Below, in pieces: positions 35,758 through 44,297 of a DNA stretch of 64,000 bases. Every line of letters begins with the position of its first letter. Position 1 is the first letter of the stretch. Under the pieces are notes generated by a model that was not told the DNA's origin, searched no databases, and saw only the letters and a list, made by a program, of their open reading frames with translations. Source of the DNA: Streptomyces profundus (lineage in GTDB: Bacteria > Actinomycetota > Actinomycetes > Streptomycetales > Streptomycetaceae); the NCBI RefSeq assembly GCF_020740535.1, contig NZ_CP082362.1, positions 1,302,001-1,366,000 of the forward strand. Direction: 5' to 3'. The position numbers were made by a program, and so were the translations under genes.

Positions 35758-35785
35758 GGGCCGCCGTCCCCTCGGGCGGCGGCCC
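35758..35785. terminator. Bidirectional terminator hairpin
   Basis: A perfect 9-bp stem GGGCCGCCG / CGGCGGCCC with a 10-nt loop. It lies between the convergent S1 protease (stop 35747) and pspAB (stop 35807). Confidence 0.65.
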
Positions 35786-35806
35786 GCCGTTCACCGGCCC
35801 CGGCCT

Positions 35807-36391
35807 CTACAGGCCGGGCGCGCCCCAGACGGGGAACCAGCGGCTGAGGTCGTTCTCCACCCTGAGGTCGTCGGCGAGCAGCGCGCGGACCCGCAGCTCA
35901 AGGCCGTTGTCCCGGCGCTCCTTGCCGCCGGCCAGCGGCGCGAACGGGTAGAAGGTGCCGCGCTTGTAGAGGTAGACCAGGGCCAGCGGCTGGCCCTCGG
36001 GGTCGCGGAAGCCGACCAGCGAGCAGAGCAGTTGGGGCCCGAACCCGGCGTCCTTCAGCAGCGTGTTGACCGCGTGCAGGTCGTTGACCAGATCGGCGAG
36101 CCGCTCGGCGGGGTGGCGGGCGAGCAGCCAGGTGTAGCCGTGGTCGTCCTGGCTGAACTCCACGGGCGTCGACCCCTGGGCGACATCGGCGTCCAGCAGC
36201 TGGTGCACCTCGTCGCGGACCCCGGCGAAGGCCCCGCCCTCCACGCTGGCGAAGCAGACGGAGCCGGCCCCGGTGGGGGTGAAGCCCCCGCCGGCCTGAA
36301 GGGTGATGGCGGCCGAGGGAACGGCGAAGAGCTGGTCCAGATCGGGTTTGACCGGTTTGCGTCGGCCAAGGATCGCGTCGAGAAAGCCCAC
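35807..36391 (-). CDS. pspAB: PspA-associated protein PspAB
   Basis: A 194-residue protein of the actinobacterial PspAB family (MGFLDAILGRRKPVKPDLDQLFAVPSAAITL opening). Family members accompany PspA or HtpX in envelope-stress gene sets, but their biochemical role is not established. It starts at GTG 36391, 110 bp after htpX on the same strand; that spacer carries a 16-bp-period repeat. PspA itself is not in the window. Confidence 0.82.
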   Translation of the reverse strand: MGFLDAILGRRKPVKPDLDQLFAVPSAAITLQAGGGFTPTGAGSVCFASVEGGAFAGVRDEVHQLLDADVAQGSTPVEFSQDDHGYTWLLARHPAERLADLVNDLHAVNTLLKDAGFGPQLLCSLVGFRDPEGQPLALVYLYKRGTFYPFAPLAGGKERRDNGLELRVRALLADDLRVENDLSRWFPVWGAPGL

Positions 36392-36435
36392 GTGGTCGCT
36401 TGCCTGCCTTTCTGTCGGTTCGTTGAGGCCAGCGA

Positions 36436-36505
36436 GGCCGGCGGGTCAGTGGGCCGGCGGGTCAGAGGGCCGTCGGGTCGGGGGGCAGCGGGGCCGGCGG
36501 GTCAG
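36436..36505. repeat. Four copies of GGCCGGCGGGTCAG
   Basis: Copies start at 36436, 36452, 36468 (GGCCGTCGGGTCGG variant) and 36492. The first three are exactly 16 bp apart. The last copy includes the htpX stop codon, so the array may have grown from the 3' end of htpX into the spacer before pspAB. Confidence 0.6.
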
Positions 36506-37398
36506 GGGCGGCCCAGCTCGGCGGAGAGCCGGCCGAGGCGGTCGAGCCGCTGCTCAAGCGTGGGATGCGAGGCGAAGAGCTTGCTCACCCCGTTCCCGGA
36601 GAGCGCGGGGGCGAAGTAGAACGCGTTGAACGGCTCGGCCTGCCGCAGATCGCGGGTGGGGATGCGGCCCATCTGCCCCGAGACCTTGGTGAGCGCGGAG
36701 GCCAGCGCCGAGGGACGGCCGGTGAGCAGCGCCCCGGCGCGGTCGGCGGAGAGCTCGCGGTAGCGGGAGAGCAGCCGGGTCAGCAGGAAACTGATCACAT
36801 AGACGACAGCGCTGATCAGGGGGATCAGCAGGAAGAGCACATTCTGATTGTTACGCCCACCGCGAGTGAGCCCCGTCCACAGGGCCATTCTGGTGATCAG
36901 ACCGGCCAGCACGCCCAGGAACGCGGCGATCGTCATCACCGCCACATCCCGGTGTGCCACATGGGACAGCTCGTGCGCCAGCACCCCCTCCAGCTCGTCG
37001 GGCTCCAGCCGGCGGAGCAGGCCCGTGGTGGCACACACCATGGACTTCTTCTGGCTCCGCCCGGTGGCGAAGGCGTTGGGGACGTCGGTGTCGGCGATGG
37101 CCACCTTGGGCTTGGGCATATCGGCCAGCGCGCACAGCCGGTCGACGGCGCCGTGCAGCTCGGGGGCCTGTTCGGGGGTGACCTCCCGGGCGCCCATGCT
37201 GTAGGCGGCGATCCGGTCGCTGAACCAGAACTGGACGAAGAACAACCCGCCGGCGAGGACCAGGATCAGGGGCCAGGCCTGGCCGAAGGCGGCGATCAGC
37301 ACACCCACGAAGACCACGTACAACAGCCCGATCAGGAACATGGTGAGCACCATGCGACGGGTGAGGCCGTGATCGGAGGCGAACCGCGTGCGTGCCAT
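36502..37398 (-). CDS. htpX: Membrane zinc metalloprotease HtpX
   Basis: A 298-residue M48B protease that degrades misfolded membrane proteins. The zinc motif is AHELSHVAHRD (HExxH, ~141-150). There are two N-terminal helices (LTMFLIGLLYVVFVGVLIAAF and LILVLAGGLFFVQFW) and two more after the active site. A third ligand Glu is in SRYRELSADRAGA. ATG 37398. It is followed by pspAB on the same strand, the usual actinobacterial pair. Confidence 0.93.
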   Translation of the reverse strand: MARTRFASDHGLTRRMVLTMFLIGLLYVVFVGVLIAAFGQAWPLILVLAGGLFFVQFWFSDRIAAYSMGAREVTPEQAPELHGAVDRLCALADMPKPKVAIADTDVPNAFATGRSQKKSMVCATTGLLRRLEPDELEGVLAHELSHVAHRDVAVMTIAAFLGVLAGLITRMALWTGLTRGGRNNQNVLFLLIPLISAVVYVISFLLTRLLSRYRELSADRAGALLTGRPSALASALTKVSGQMGRIPTRDLRQAEPFNAFYFAPALSGNGVSKLFASHPTLEQRLDRLGRLSAELGRP

Positions 37399-37563
37399 AC
37401 CGCTCCCTTCCCAAGAAGCTCACAACTCCCGGACGTCTCTCAAAAGTAAAACAACCGGAGCAAAAACCAGAACAACGGGAGAAGGCGGGAGCGGGCGCAC
37501 GAGACCGGGACAACCCAGGGCAACCGTCCCCGTGCGAACGGTCACCCCCGGGCCGGAACCGCG

Positions 37564-38592
37564 TCAGAAGTCCACGCGGGCGGCGACCGGCAGATGATCA
37601 CTTCCGGTCGATGGCAGCGTCCAGGAGGACACCGGCTCCAGGCTCCGCACCAGGATCTGATCGATCCTGGCCATGGGGAAGTCAGCCGGCCAGCTGAAGC
37701 CGAAGCCGGCGCCCGCGGCCCCCTGGGTGGACCGCAGCTGGGAGGTGAGCGGGGCCAGCGCCCGGTCGTTCATGGTGCCGTTGAGATCGCCGAGCAGCAC
37801 CGCGTGCTCCACCGGCTCGTCCGCGATGGCCTGACCGAGCAGCTCGGCCGCCTCGTCCCGCCGCTCGGCGGTGAAGCCCGACCTGAACTCCACCCGCACC
37901 GACGGCAGATGGGCCACATAGACGGCGACGGGACCGTTGTCCGTCGCCACCGTGCCACGGAACGCGCGCGTCCAGCCCATCCCGGTGTCCACCGGCGCCA
38001 CATCGTCGATCGGATGGCGGCTCCACAGCCCGATGGTGCCCTCGACGGCGTGGTAGGGATAGGCCCGCGCCAGCCCCTCCTCATAGGTGGCCAGCTCCCG
38101 CTGCGGCACCTCCTGGAGAGCGATCACGTCGGCGCCGCTCTCGGCCAGCTGGCCCGCCGTGGCGGCGTGGTCGGCGTTGCCCTCGTCCACGTTGTGGCTG
38201 ACCACCATCAACGCGCCGCCCGACCCCGTCTTGTCCAACAGCAGGCCGCCGAAGAGGTTGCTCCACACCAGGACCGGGGCCAGCAGCGCCGCCAGCGCCG
38301 TGGTGGAGCGGCGCAGCACCGCGCAGAGCGCCAGCACGGGGACGGCGAGGCCGGTCCAGGGGAGGAACGTCTCCAGCAGGCTGCCCAGGTTGCCGATCTT
38401 GTTGGGCACCCTGGCGTGCACGATGAGCAGCAGCGCCAGGGCCAGGGCGAGCCCGGCGGGCACCAGGCCGCGCCGCCAGCGCCCCACCCGATCGCTCCAC
38501 CGTGGCTTCGGGGCACCCGCTTCGTCGGTGGTCGTCTCGGCTGTCACGTCGAGCGCCCTCCGGCCTGCCTTCGGGGTGTCCACATGTGCCAT
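37564..38592 (-). CDS. Membrane-anchored endonuclease/exonuclease/phosphatase family protein
   Basis: A 342-residue protein. The first ~120 residues hold a polar leader and three hydrophobic segments (GLALALALLLIVHA, LAVPVLALCAVL, ALAALLAPVLVW). The rest is an EEP (DNase I-like) domain: VSHNVDEGNAD, VIALQEVPQRE, LLGDLNGTMNDRAL and the final SDHLPVAARVDF. EEP enzymes cleave phosphodiesters in nucleic acids or phosphoinositides. The extracytoplasmic placement suggests a secreted-side substrate. It is divergent from panB with a 219-bp spacer. Confidence 0.83.
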   Translation of the reverse strand: MAHVDTPKAGRRALDVTAETTTDEAGAPKPRWSDRVGRWRRGLVPAGLALALALLLIVHARVPNKIGNLGSLLETFLPWTGLAVPVLALCAVLRRSTTALAALLAPVLVWSNLFGGLLLDKTGSGGALMVVSHNVDEGNADHAATAGQLAESGADVIALQEVPQRELATYEEGLARAYPYHAVEGTIGLWSRHPIDDVAPVDTGMGWTRAFRGTVATDNGPVAVYVAHLPSVRVEFRSGFTAERRDEAAELLGQAIADEPVEHAVLLGDLNGTMNDRALAPLTSQLRSTQGAAGAGFGFSWPADFPMARIDQILVRSLEPVSSWTLPSTGSDHLPVAARVDF

Positions 38593-38811
38593 TCGCGCCC
38601 TCGCTGACCGTCGTGCATTCGTCCGGGCTCCGCCGCTCGAATCCGCGCTGCTTCAAAGGGACAAGACGGCCACGGAACGGCGCGGGGTTCCGTTATATCA
38701 GTCGCGATCTTCGCCCCCCACTTCCCGCCGTCGGCGGTCGGTGCGACGATGGAGGAAGTCCGGGGACGCCGTTACGGCGCTTCGAGATCACCAAGAACAG
38801 GGAGCAGCGTG

Positions 38812-39690
38812 ATGACGCAGCACACTCCTGCCCAGGTACCGGCCAAGCCGGAGCGGCCAGGGCTCTACGGCGGCAAGAGCAGCCGTCGGATCACGGTCAG
38901 GGACATCGCGGCGGCCAAGCGGCGCGGCGAGAAGTGGCCCATGCTCACCGCCTACGACGCGATGACCGCCTCGGTCTTCGACGAGGCGGGCATCCCGGTG
39001 ATGCTGGTGGGCGACTCCATGGGGAACACGGCGCTCGGCTACGAGAGCACGGTGCCGGTCACCCTGGAGCAGATGACGATGCTGTCGGCGGCGGTGGTGC
39101 GCGGCACCAGCCGGGCGCTGATCGTGGGCGATCTGCCGTTCGGCACCTTCCAGGAGGGGCCCACGCAGGCGCTGCGCAGCGCCACGCACCTGGTGAAGGA
39201 GGCGGGCGTCGGCGCGGTCAAGCTGGAGGGCGGCGAGCGTTCGGCCGACCAGGTGCGGCTGCTGGTCGAGTCCGGCATCCCGGTGATGGCCCATGTGGGC
39301 CTGACCCCGCAGTCCGTCCACGCCTTCGGCGGCCACCCCGTGCAGGGGCGCGGCGAGGAGGCGGCGGCGCAGCTGCTGCGGGACGCCAAGGCGGTGCAGG
39401 ACGCGGGCGCGTTCGCCGTGGTGCTTGAGCTGGTGACGGCCGAGCTGGCCGCCGAGGTGACGCGCAGCCTCTACATCCCGACCGTGGGCATCGGCTCGGG
39501 CGCCGACTGCGACGCCCAGGTGCTGGTCTGGACGGACATGGCGGGGATGACGGACTGGCCCGGCGGCCGGACGCCCCGTTTCATCAAGCAGTACGGGCAG
39601 CTGCGCACGGCGCTCGGCGACGCGGCCAGGGCGTTCGCCGAGGACGTGGTGGGCGGCGCCTACCCCGCCGAGGAGCACAGCTTCCACTGA
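38812..39690 (+). CDS. panB: 3-methyl-2-oxobutanoate hydroxymethyltransferase
   Basis: A 292-residue PanB, transferring a one-carbon unit to alpha-ketoisovalerate to make ketopantoate for coenzyme A. Signatures are MLTAYDAMTASVFDEAGIPVMLVGDSMGN, then VGDLPFGTFQEG, VKLEGG and VMAHVGLTPQSVHAFGG, which together carry the Mg and substrate sites. ATG 38812 lies after GGGAG, with a GTG one codon upstream. The ~28-residue N-terminal extension is common in Streptomyces. The stop lies 6 bp from the convergent small membrane protein. Confidence 0.95.
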   Translation: MTQHTPAQVPAKPERPGLYGGKSSRRITVRDIAAAKRRGEKWPMLTAYDAMTASVFDEAGIPVMLVGDSMGNTALGYESTVPVTLEQMTMLSAAVVRGTSRALIVGDLPFGTFQEGPTQALRSATHLVKEAGVGAVKLEGGERSADQVRLLVESGIPVMAHVGLTPQSVHAFGGHPVQGRGEEAAAQLLRDAKAVQDAGAFAVVLELVTAELAAEVTRSLYIPTVGIGSGADCDAQVLVWTDMAGMTDWPGGRTPRFIKQYGQLRTALGDAARAFAEDVVGGAYPAEEHSFH

Positions 39691-39696
39691 CGGGGC

Positions 39697-39888
39697 TCAG
39701 GCGGCCCTGGCCTTCCGCCCGTAGTACCAGGCCATGTTGGAGGAGAGCCCGGCCATCAGCACCCAGACGATCCCGAGCCAGTGGCCCTGTGTGAAGGAGA
39801 CCACCGCCGCCACGGCGGTGAGCAGGCAGAGCACGGCGGCATAGCTGGCGAGCCGGCGAGGGTTGCCGGTCGGGGCCGGTGAGGACAT
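39697..39888 (-). CDS. Small two-helix membrane protein
   Basis: A 63-residue protein of unknown function. ATG 39888 has GGAG eight bases upstream; a longer reading from 39939 lacks this site. Two hydrophobic segments (YAAVLCLLTAVAAVVSF and WLGIVWVLMAGLSSNMAWYY) end in a basic tail GRKARAA, predicting both termini in the cytoplasm. Confidence 0.65.
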   Translation of the reverse strand: MSSPAPTGNPRRLASYAAVLCLLTAVAAVVSFTQGHWLGIVWVLMAGLSSNMAWYYGRKARAA

Positions 39889-39969
39889 GGGCGAGGCTCC
39901 GGAGCGCTGGGAGACGGCGGATGGCGGTCGTACGCGCACGGCGTACGACCGCCATTGTCGCGCGTGGGG

Positions 39970-40671
39970 TCAGATGTCGGTGAGCCGGATACCGGCGTGC
40001 GCCTTGTAGCGGCGGTTCACCGAGATCAGGTTGGCGACCAGCGCCTCGACCTGGTGCGCGTTGCGCAGCCGGCCGGCGAAGACGCCGCGCATCCCGGGGA
40101 TCAGCTGGGCGACGGCCTGGACCACGGCGCAGTCGTCGCGGGACTCGCCGAGCACCATCACATCGGTGTCGATCCGCTCGATCGACGGGTCCTGGAGCAG
40201 CACGGCCGAGAGGTGGTGGAAGGCGGCGGTGACCCGGGACTCCGGCAGCAGGGCGGCGGCCTGCTGGGCGGCGCTGCCCTCCTCGGGGACGATCGGGTAG
40301 GCGCCGCGCTTGTCGAAGCCGAGCGGGTTGACGCAGTCGACGACCAGCTTGCCGGCGAGTTCGGCGGTGAGCGAGGAGAGGGTCCTGGCGTGCCCGTCCC
40401 AGGGGACGGCCACGATCACCACGTCCGCCTGGGCCGCGCAGCTCGCGTTGTCGGCGCCCCGCACGCCGTTGCCGAGTTCCTCGGCCGCCGCGGTGGCGCG
40501 CTCGGCCGAGCGGGAGCCGATGATCACCTGTTGGCCGGCCCTGGCCAGCCGGTAGGCGAGGCCGCGCCCCTGGTCGCCGGTGCCGCCGAGTACGCCGATC
40601 ACCAGCCCGGACACGTCGGGGAGGTCCCAGGGGTCCCGCTTGGGGGGTGCGGCGTCATCACGTGTGGTCAT
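39970..40671 (-). CDS. npdG: NADPH-dependent F420 reductase
   Basis: A 233-residue F420H2:NADP+ oxidoreductase that moves hydride between cofactor F420 and NADP. The Rossmann motif is GVLGGTGDQGRGLAYRLA (~27-44), followed by IIGSRSAERA for the NADP phosphate. F420-site segments are VVIVAVPWDGHA, CVNPLGFDKRG and TAAFHHLSAVLL. ATG 40671. This places F420 chemistry in the organism, as expected for an actinomycete. Confidence 0.9.
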   Translation of the reverse strand: MTTRDDAAPPKRDPWDLPDVSGLVIGVLGGTGDQGRGLAYRLARAGQQVIIGSRSAERATAAAEELGNGVRGADNASCAAQADVVIVAVPWDGHARTLSSLTAELAGKLVVDCVNPLGFDKRGAYPIVPEEGSAAQQAAALLPESRVTAAFHHLSAVLLQDPSIERIDTDVMVLGESRDDCAVVQAVAQLIPGMRGVFAGRLRNAHQVEALVANLISVNRRYKAHAGIRLTDI

Positions 40672-40723
40672 ACGCCAAATGGTGCCACCGGGGGGAGAGT
40701 TTCCCGATGGACTGTCGCGCTGA

Positions 40724-41074
40724 TCACTCCGTGTCGGCCGGCCCCCGGCCCCCGGTGTCGGGCTTGTCGGCCTTGCCTGCCTTGCCGGGCTCGCCGGCGT
40801 CCTCGGCGGTACCGGCGTCCTCGGCCTCGCCGGCGTCCTCGGCCTCGCCGGCGTCCTCGGCCTCGTCGGGGTTCTCGGCCCAACGCGGGTCGTTGCGCCA
40901 GGCGTCGTCGCGTTCCCTGGCGGTCTCGATGGCCTGGGCCGCCTCGGCGCGGCTCGGATAGGGGCCGAGCCGGTCCTTGGCCGGGCACTCCGGGCCTTCC
41001 TCGACCTTGCGGTGCTTGAGGCAGTAGTACCACTCGCCGGGTTGGCCGGTGGCCTTGCGCTTGAAGAGAGCCAT
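40724..41074 (-). CDS. Hypothetical protein with acidic hexapeptide repeats
   Basis: A 116-residue protein. The first ~70 residues form a conserved-looking domain ([45 protein letters not shown]) with two cysteines and SPOR-like spacing of aromatic residues. The C-terminal ~45 residues are low-complexity and acidic, with repeats of the type E-D-A-G-E-A encoded by an 18-bp tandem repeat. ATG 41074 is chosen because upstream extension has no family look. It is divergent from map, 46 bp away. Function unknown. Confidence 0.7.
   Translation of the reverse strand: MALFKRKATGQPGEWYYCLKHRKVEEGPECPAKDRLGPYPSRAEAAQAIETARERDDAWRNDPRWAENPDEAEDAGEAEDAGEAEDAGTAEDAGEPGKAGKADKPDTGGRGPADTE
40793..40864. repeat. 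18-bp tandem repeat, four units
   Basis: Units of GCCGGCGTCCTCGGCCTC start at 40793, 40811, 40829 and 40847. The last two are identical and the first two differ at one or a few bases. They lie inside the hypothetical gene on the minus strand and encode the E-D-A-G-E-A repeats, so copy number can vary in frame. Confidence 0.8.
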
Positions 41075-41120
41075 GTCCCTTATCCTGCCCGCAATTCCGC
41101 CCGCCCGTAGACTCGGGCGC

Positions 41121-41987
41121 ATGTCTGGCCAGTCGCTTCTCCAGCCCGGCACGGTCTCGCCGCGGCGCTCCGTTCCCTCCGTCATCCCTCGCCCCGCCTA
41201 TGTGGGCAAGGCCGCCCCCGCCCGTTACACCGGGCCCGACGCGCAGGATCAGGAGACGATCGAGCGCATGCGGGTGGCCGGCCGGATCGCCGCGCGGGCG
41301 ATGGCCGAGACCGCCCGGCATATCGAAGCGGGCGTCACCACCGACGCGTTGGACGCGGTGGCGCACGCGTTCCTCTGCGACCACGGGGCCTACCCGTCCA
41401 CGCTCGGCTACCGGAACTTCCCCAAGTCGCTGTGCACGTCGGTGAACGAGGTGATCTGCCACGGCATCCCCGACTCCACGGTGCTGCGGGACGGCGACAT
41501 CGTGAACCTGGACATCACGGCGTTTGTCGGCGGGGTGCACGGCGACACGAACGCCACCTATCCGGTGGGCGGTCCCGAGGCGCTGGACGAGGAGTCCCGG
41601 CTGCTGGTCGAGCGCACCGAGGAGGCGTTGAACCGGGCCATCAAGGCGGTGCGCCCGGGCCGTCGGGTCAATGTGATCGGCCGGGTGATCGAGTCCTACG
41701 CGAAACGGTTCGGCTACGGCGTGGTCCGTGACTTCACCGGCCATGGGATCAACAGCTCGTTCCATTCGGGGCTGATCATCCCGCACTACGACGAGCCCAG
41801 CGCGGACACGGTGCTGGTGCCGGGGATGACGTTCACCATCGAGCCGATGCTCAATCTGGGCACCCACGAGTGGGAGATGTGGGCCGACGAGTGGACGGTG
41901 GTCACCAAGGACCGTGCCCGCTCGGCCCAGTTCGAGCACACCCTGGTGGTCACGGAGCAGGGCGCCGAGGTGTTGACGCTGCCCTGA
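41121..41987 (+). CDS. map: Type I methionine aminopeptidase
   Basis: A 288-residue metal-dependent enzyme removing initiator methionine. Metal ligands are visible: two Asp ([21 protein letters not shown]), His ([11 protein letters not shown]), Glu (FTIEPML) and Glu (FEHTLVV). ATG 41121 gives the ~40-residue N-terminal extension typical of actinobacterial MAP with SH3-binding-like character ([13 protein letters not shown]). A classical zinc finger is absent. Confidence 0.94.
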   Translation: MSGQSLLQPGTVSPRRSVPSVIPRPAYVGKAAPARYTGPDAQDQETIERMRVAGRIAARAMAETARHIEAGVTTDALDAVAHAFLCDHGAYPSTLGYRNFPKSLCTSVNEVICHGIPDSTVLRDGDIVNLDITAFVGGVHGDTNATYPVGGPEALDEESRLLVERTEEALNRAIKAVRPGRRVNVIGRVIESYAKRFGYGVVRDFTGHGINSSFHSGLIIPHYDEPSADTVLVPGMTFTIEPMLNLGTHEWEMWADEWTVVTKDRARSAQFEHTLVVTEQGAEVLTLP

Positions 41988-42033
41988 GCCCCGGTGGGGG
42001 CGGGTCCCGTCGCACGTCCGCCGACATGTTTTA

Positions 42034-42048
42034 CCGACAGACTGTCGG
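42034..42048. promoter_or_regulatory. 15-bp dyad CCGACAGACTGTCGG
   Basis: A perfect 7-bp inverted repeat with one central base, ending 7 bp before the -35 box of the heme oxygenase promoter. No T tract follows, so it reads as an operator-like site rather than a terminator of map. The binding protein is unknown. Confidence 0.4.
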
Positions 42049-42055
42049 CAACTGC

Positions 42056-42085
42056 TTGACTTAGGTAAGCCTAAGTCGACAGGAT
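42056..42085 (+). promoter_or_regulatory. Heme oxygenase promoter with embedded iron box
   Basis: TTGACT (42056-42061), an 18-bp spacer and CAGGAT (42080-42085) form the promoter. The spacer region holds ACTTAGG (42059-42065) and CCTAAGT (42070-42076), an inverted repeat of the TTAGGTTAGGCTAACCTAA type bound by DmdR/IdeR. Iron-loaded repressor would block the promoter directly. Confidence 0.75.
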
Positions 42086-42141
42086 GGCGAGGCGCGGCCC
42101 GCCCTGGGCGCGCCCCGCCGCCACGGCCCTGGAGGTCACCC

Positions 42142-42801
42142 GTGTCCGTGCTCGACGCCACCGCCCCCTTCTCCACCCAGATTCGCGAAGCCTCGCAGGC
42201 GCAGCACACCGAGGCGGAGAACTCGACCTTCATGAGCGATCTGCTCTCCGGCCGGCTCGGCGTCTCCGCCTACCGCCGGTACACCGAGCAGCTGTGGTTC
42301 GTCTACCGCGCCCTTGAGGGCGTCACCGACACCCTGGCCGGCGATCCGGTGGCCGCGCCCTTCCTCCGCCCCGAGCTCTTCCGCACCTCGGCCCTCGAAC
42401 GCGACCTCGACCATCTGCACGAGGGCGCCGACTGGCGCTCCTCGCTCCGCCCGCTGCCCGCGACCGAGACCTACGCGGCCCGCGTCCTCGAGGTGGCGAA
42501 CGGCTGGCCGGGCGGCTATGTCGCCCACCACTACACGCGCTACCTGGGCGATCTCTCCGGCGGCCAGGTGATCCGCTCCATCGCGGAGAAGACCTGGGGC
42601 TTCGAACACAAGGGCGACGGCGTGCGGTTCTACGTCTTCGACGGCATCGCCAACCCGGCCTCGTTCAAGCGCGAGTACCGCGCCCTGTTGGACGCGGTGC
42701 CGGTGGACGCGCCGGAGCGGCTGCGGATAGTGGACGAGTGCCGCCGCGCGTTCGCGCTCAACACCGCGCTCTTCGCCGACCTCGCCACCGCCACGCGCTG
42801 A
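42142..42801 (+). CDS. hmuO: Biliverdin-producing heme oxygenase
   Basis: A 219-residue alpha-helical heme oxygenase that opens heme to biliverdin, CO and Fe2+. The axial His is His22 (AQHTEAE). The distal-helix Gly motif is YLGDLSGGQVIRSIA, and EYRALLDAV and the terminal helix AFALNTALFADL are typical. GTG 42142 follows GGAGG with eight bases spacing. It is monocistronic with an iron box in the promoter and a strong terminator, so it serves iron acquisition from heme. Confidence 0.93.
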   Translation: MSVLDATAPFSTQIREASQAQHTEAENSTFMSDLLSGRLGVSAYRRYTEQLWFVYRALEGVTDTLAGDPVAAPFLRPELFRTSALERDLDHLHEGADWRSSLRPLPATETYAARVLEVANGWPGGYVAHHYTRYLGDLSGGQVIRSIAEKTWGFEHKGDGVRFYVFDGIANPASFKREYRALLDAVPVDAPERLRIVDECRRAFALNTALFADLATATR

Positions 42802-42830
42802 CCCGCGCGTTCCCCCGGGACGCCCGATCG

Positions 42831-42879
42831 AGGCCCCCGGCGCCACCGGAAGGGAACCCGGTGGTGCCGGGGGCCTTTT
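42831..42879 (+). terminator. Rho-independent terminator of the heme oxygenase gene
   Basis: Arms 42831-42849 and 42858-42876 form a 19-bp stem with one G-U pair, an 8-nt loop and a following TTTT. It is the most textbook terminator in the window. Confidence 0.85.
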
Positions 42880-42980
42880 CGGTGAATATTTCTGATAAGC
42901 GCGTTTTTAGCTTGGTATGAGGTGGTGGACACGGGACGCTGAGGCTCCTTGGAACGCGGGTCTTCCTCAAGGAGCACGCC

Positions 42981-44297
42981 CTGAGTACGTCGATCGGCAG
43001 CAGCGCAGGGGCGTTCTGGGCCGTGTCCGTTCTGCTGACCGCCACCGCCTGTGGCTCGGCCGGTGCCAACGCGGCATCGGTCGATCCCCGGAACGTCGGG
43101 CCGGCCAGCGGCGACATCACCTGGTACGCCATCAACTTCGGCCCCGAGGGCTTCCCCGAACAGCTGATCGCGGCCTTCGAGAAGGCCCACCCCGAGATCA
43201 GCGTGGACTTCCAGCCGGCGCCCAACAACACCGACACCATGCGGGCCACCCTCACCACCGAGATCACCGGCGGCTCCAGCAGCATCGACGTCTACAACGC
43301 CGATCTCGTCTGGCCCGCCCAGTTCGGCGACGCCCAACTGGCGATGCCGCTGGACGAACACCTCCCGGACGACTTCTGGGACCGCTACCCGGACGAGCGC
43401 GCCGACCTCACGGAGTACCAGGGCGAACACCTGGCGGCGCCGCTCTATGTGGACTCGGGCTTCCTCTACTACCGCGAGGACCTGCTGGAGAAGCACGATC
43501 TGCCGGTGCCGGGGACCTGGCAGGAGCTGGCCGAGACCGCCAAGTTCCTCCAGGACGAGAACGAGGTCGACTACGGCTATGTCGGGCAGTGGGCCAACTA
43601 CGAGGGCCTCACCGTCAACTGGACGGAGCTGTCGGCCGCCGCCGGCGGGCGCAGCGTCGCCCCGGACAACGACGAGGCGGCCATCGACTCACCGGAGAAC
43701 CGCCGGGTGCTGGACTTCATGCGGCGGCTGATGGACGAGGGCATCGTCCCGTCGGCCAGCACCAGCTTCCAGGAACAGCAGTCCCTCCAGACCTTCGTCG
43801 AGGGCGAGGCCGCCTTCCACCGCAACTGGTCCCACGGCTGGGGCATGGCCAACGATCCGCTGGCCTCGCAGGTCGTGGAGAAGGTCGGCGTGATGCCGCT
43901 GCCGGGCTTCGACGGCGGCGAGGAGGTCGGCCCGTCGGCGGCCGGCGGCTGGAACCTGATGGTCAACCCGCACAGCAAGGCCATCGGCGCCTCCCTGGTC
44001 TTCATCGACTGGATGACCGGGCCTGACGCGCAGCGGATGATGGCGGAGAACTCGGTCCTGCCGGCCAGCGAAGAGGTCCTCAACGACCGCGCGTTGCAGC
44101 GGGAGAACCCGGTCCTTGAGGTCGCCGCCGATCTCGACCTCGTCGCCCGACCGGCGAAGACCCCCCGCTACCCCCAGATCAGCCACGGCATCTACACCAA
44201 CATCAACGGCTCGCTCGCCGGTTCGGCAACCTCAGCGAGCGCGCTGCGCTCGGCGGCGGACGACATCCAACGCGCGCTGGAGGACCGGGCCCTATGA
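42981..44297 (+). CDS. Sugar ABC transporter solute-binding lipoprotein, probable CTG start
   Basis: A family-1 solute-binding protein for an alpha-glucoside-like sugar (ITWYAINFGPEGFPEQLIAAFEKAHPEI; ITGGSSSIDVYNADLVWPAQFG; AAFHRNWSHGWGMAND; AAGGWNLMVNPHSK). The first ATG/GTG-type start in frame is GTG 43023, which would put the lipobox Cys (LLTATAC) at residue 10, too close for a signal peptide. CTG 42981, six bases after AAGGAG, gives 23 residues before Cys24 and 438 in total. That leader has no positive charge, so the start is uncertain. ATGA overlap with the first permease. Confidence 0.82.
   Translation: MSTSIGSSAGAFWAVSVLLTATACGSAGANAASVDPRNVGPASGDITWYAINFGPEGFPEQLIAAFEKAHPEISVDFQPAPNNTDTMRATLTTEITGGSSSIDVYNADLVWPAQFGDAQLAMPLDEHLPDDFWDRYPDERADLTEYQGEHLAAPLYVDSGFLYYREDLLEKHDLPVPGTWQELAETAKFLQDENEVDYGYVGQWANYEGLTVNWTELSAAAGGRSVAPDNDEAAIDSPENRRVLDFMRRLMDEGIVPSASTSFQEQQSLQTFVEGEAAFHRNWSHGWGMANDPLASQVVEKVGVMPLPGFDGGEEVGPSAAGGWNLMVNPHSKAIGASLVFIDWMTGPDAQRMMAENSVLPASEEVLNDRALQRENPVLEVAADLDLVARPAKTPRYPQISHGIYTNINGSLAGSATSASALRSAADDIQRALEDRAL

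Noticed and set aside
40793..40864. Tandem repeats as a CRISPR array
   Set aside because: Units are contiguous 18-mers without spacers and lie inside a coding region.
42034..42048. Inverted repeat as terminator of map
   Set aside because: The stem is short, with a one-base centre and no T run; its place before a -35 box fits an operator better.
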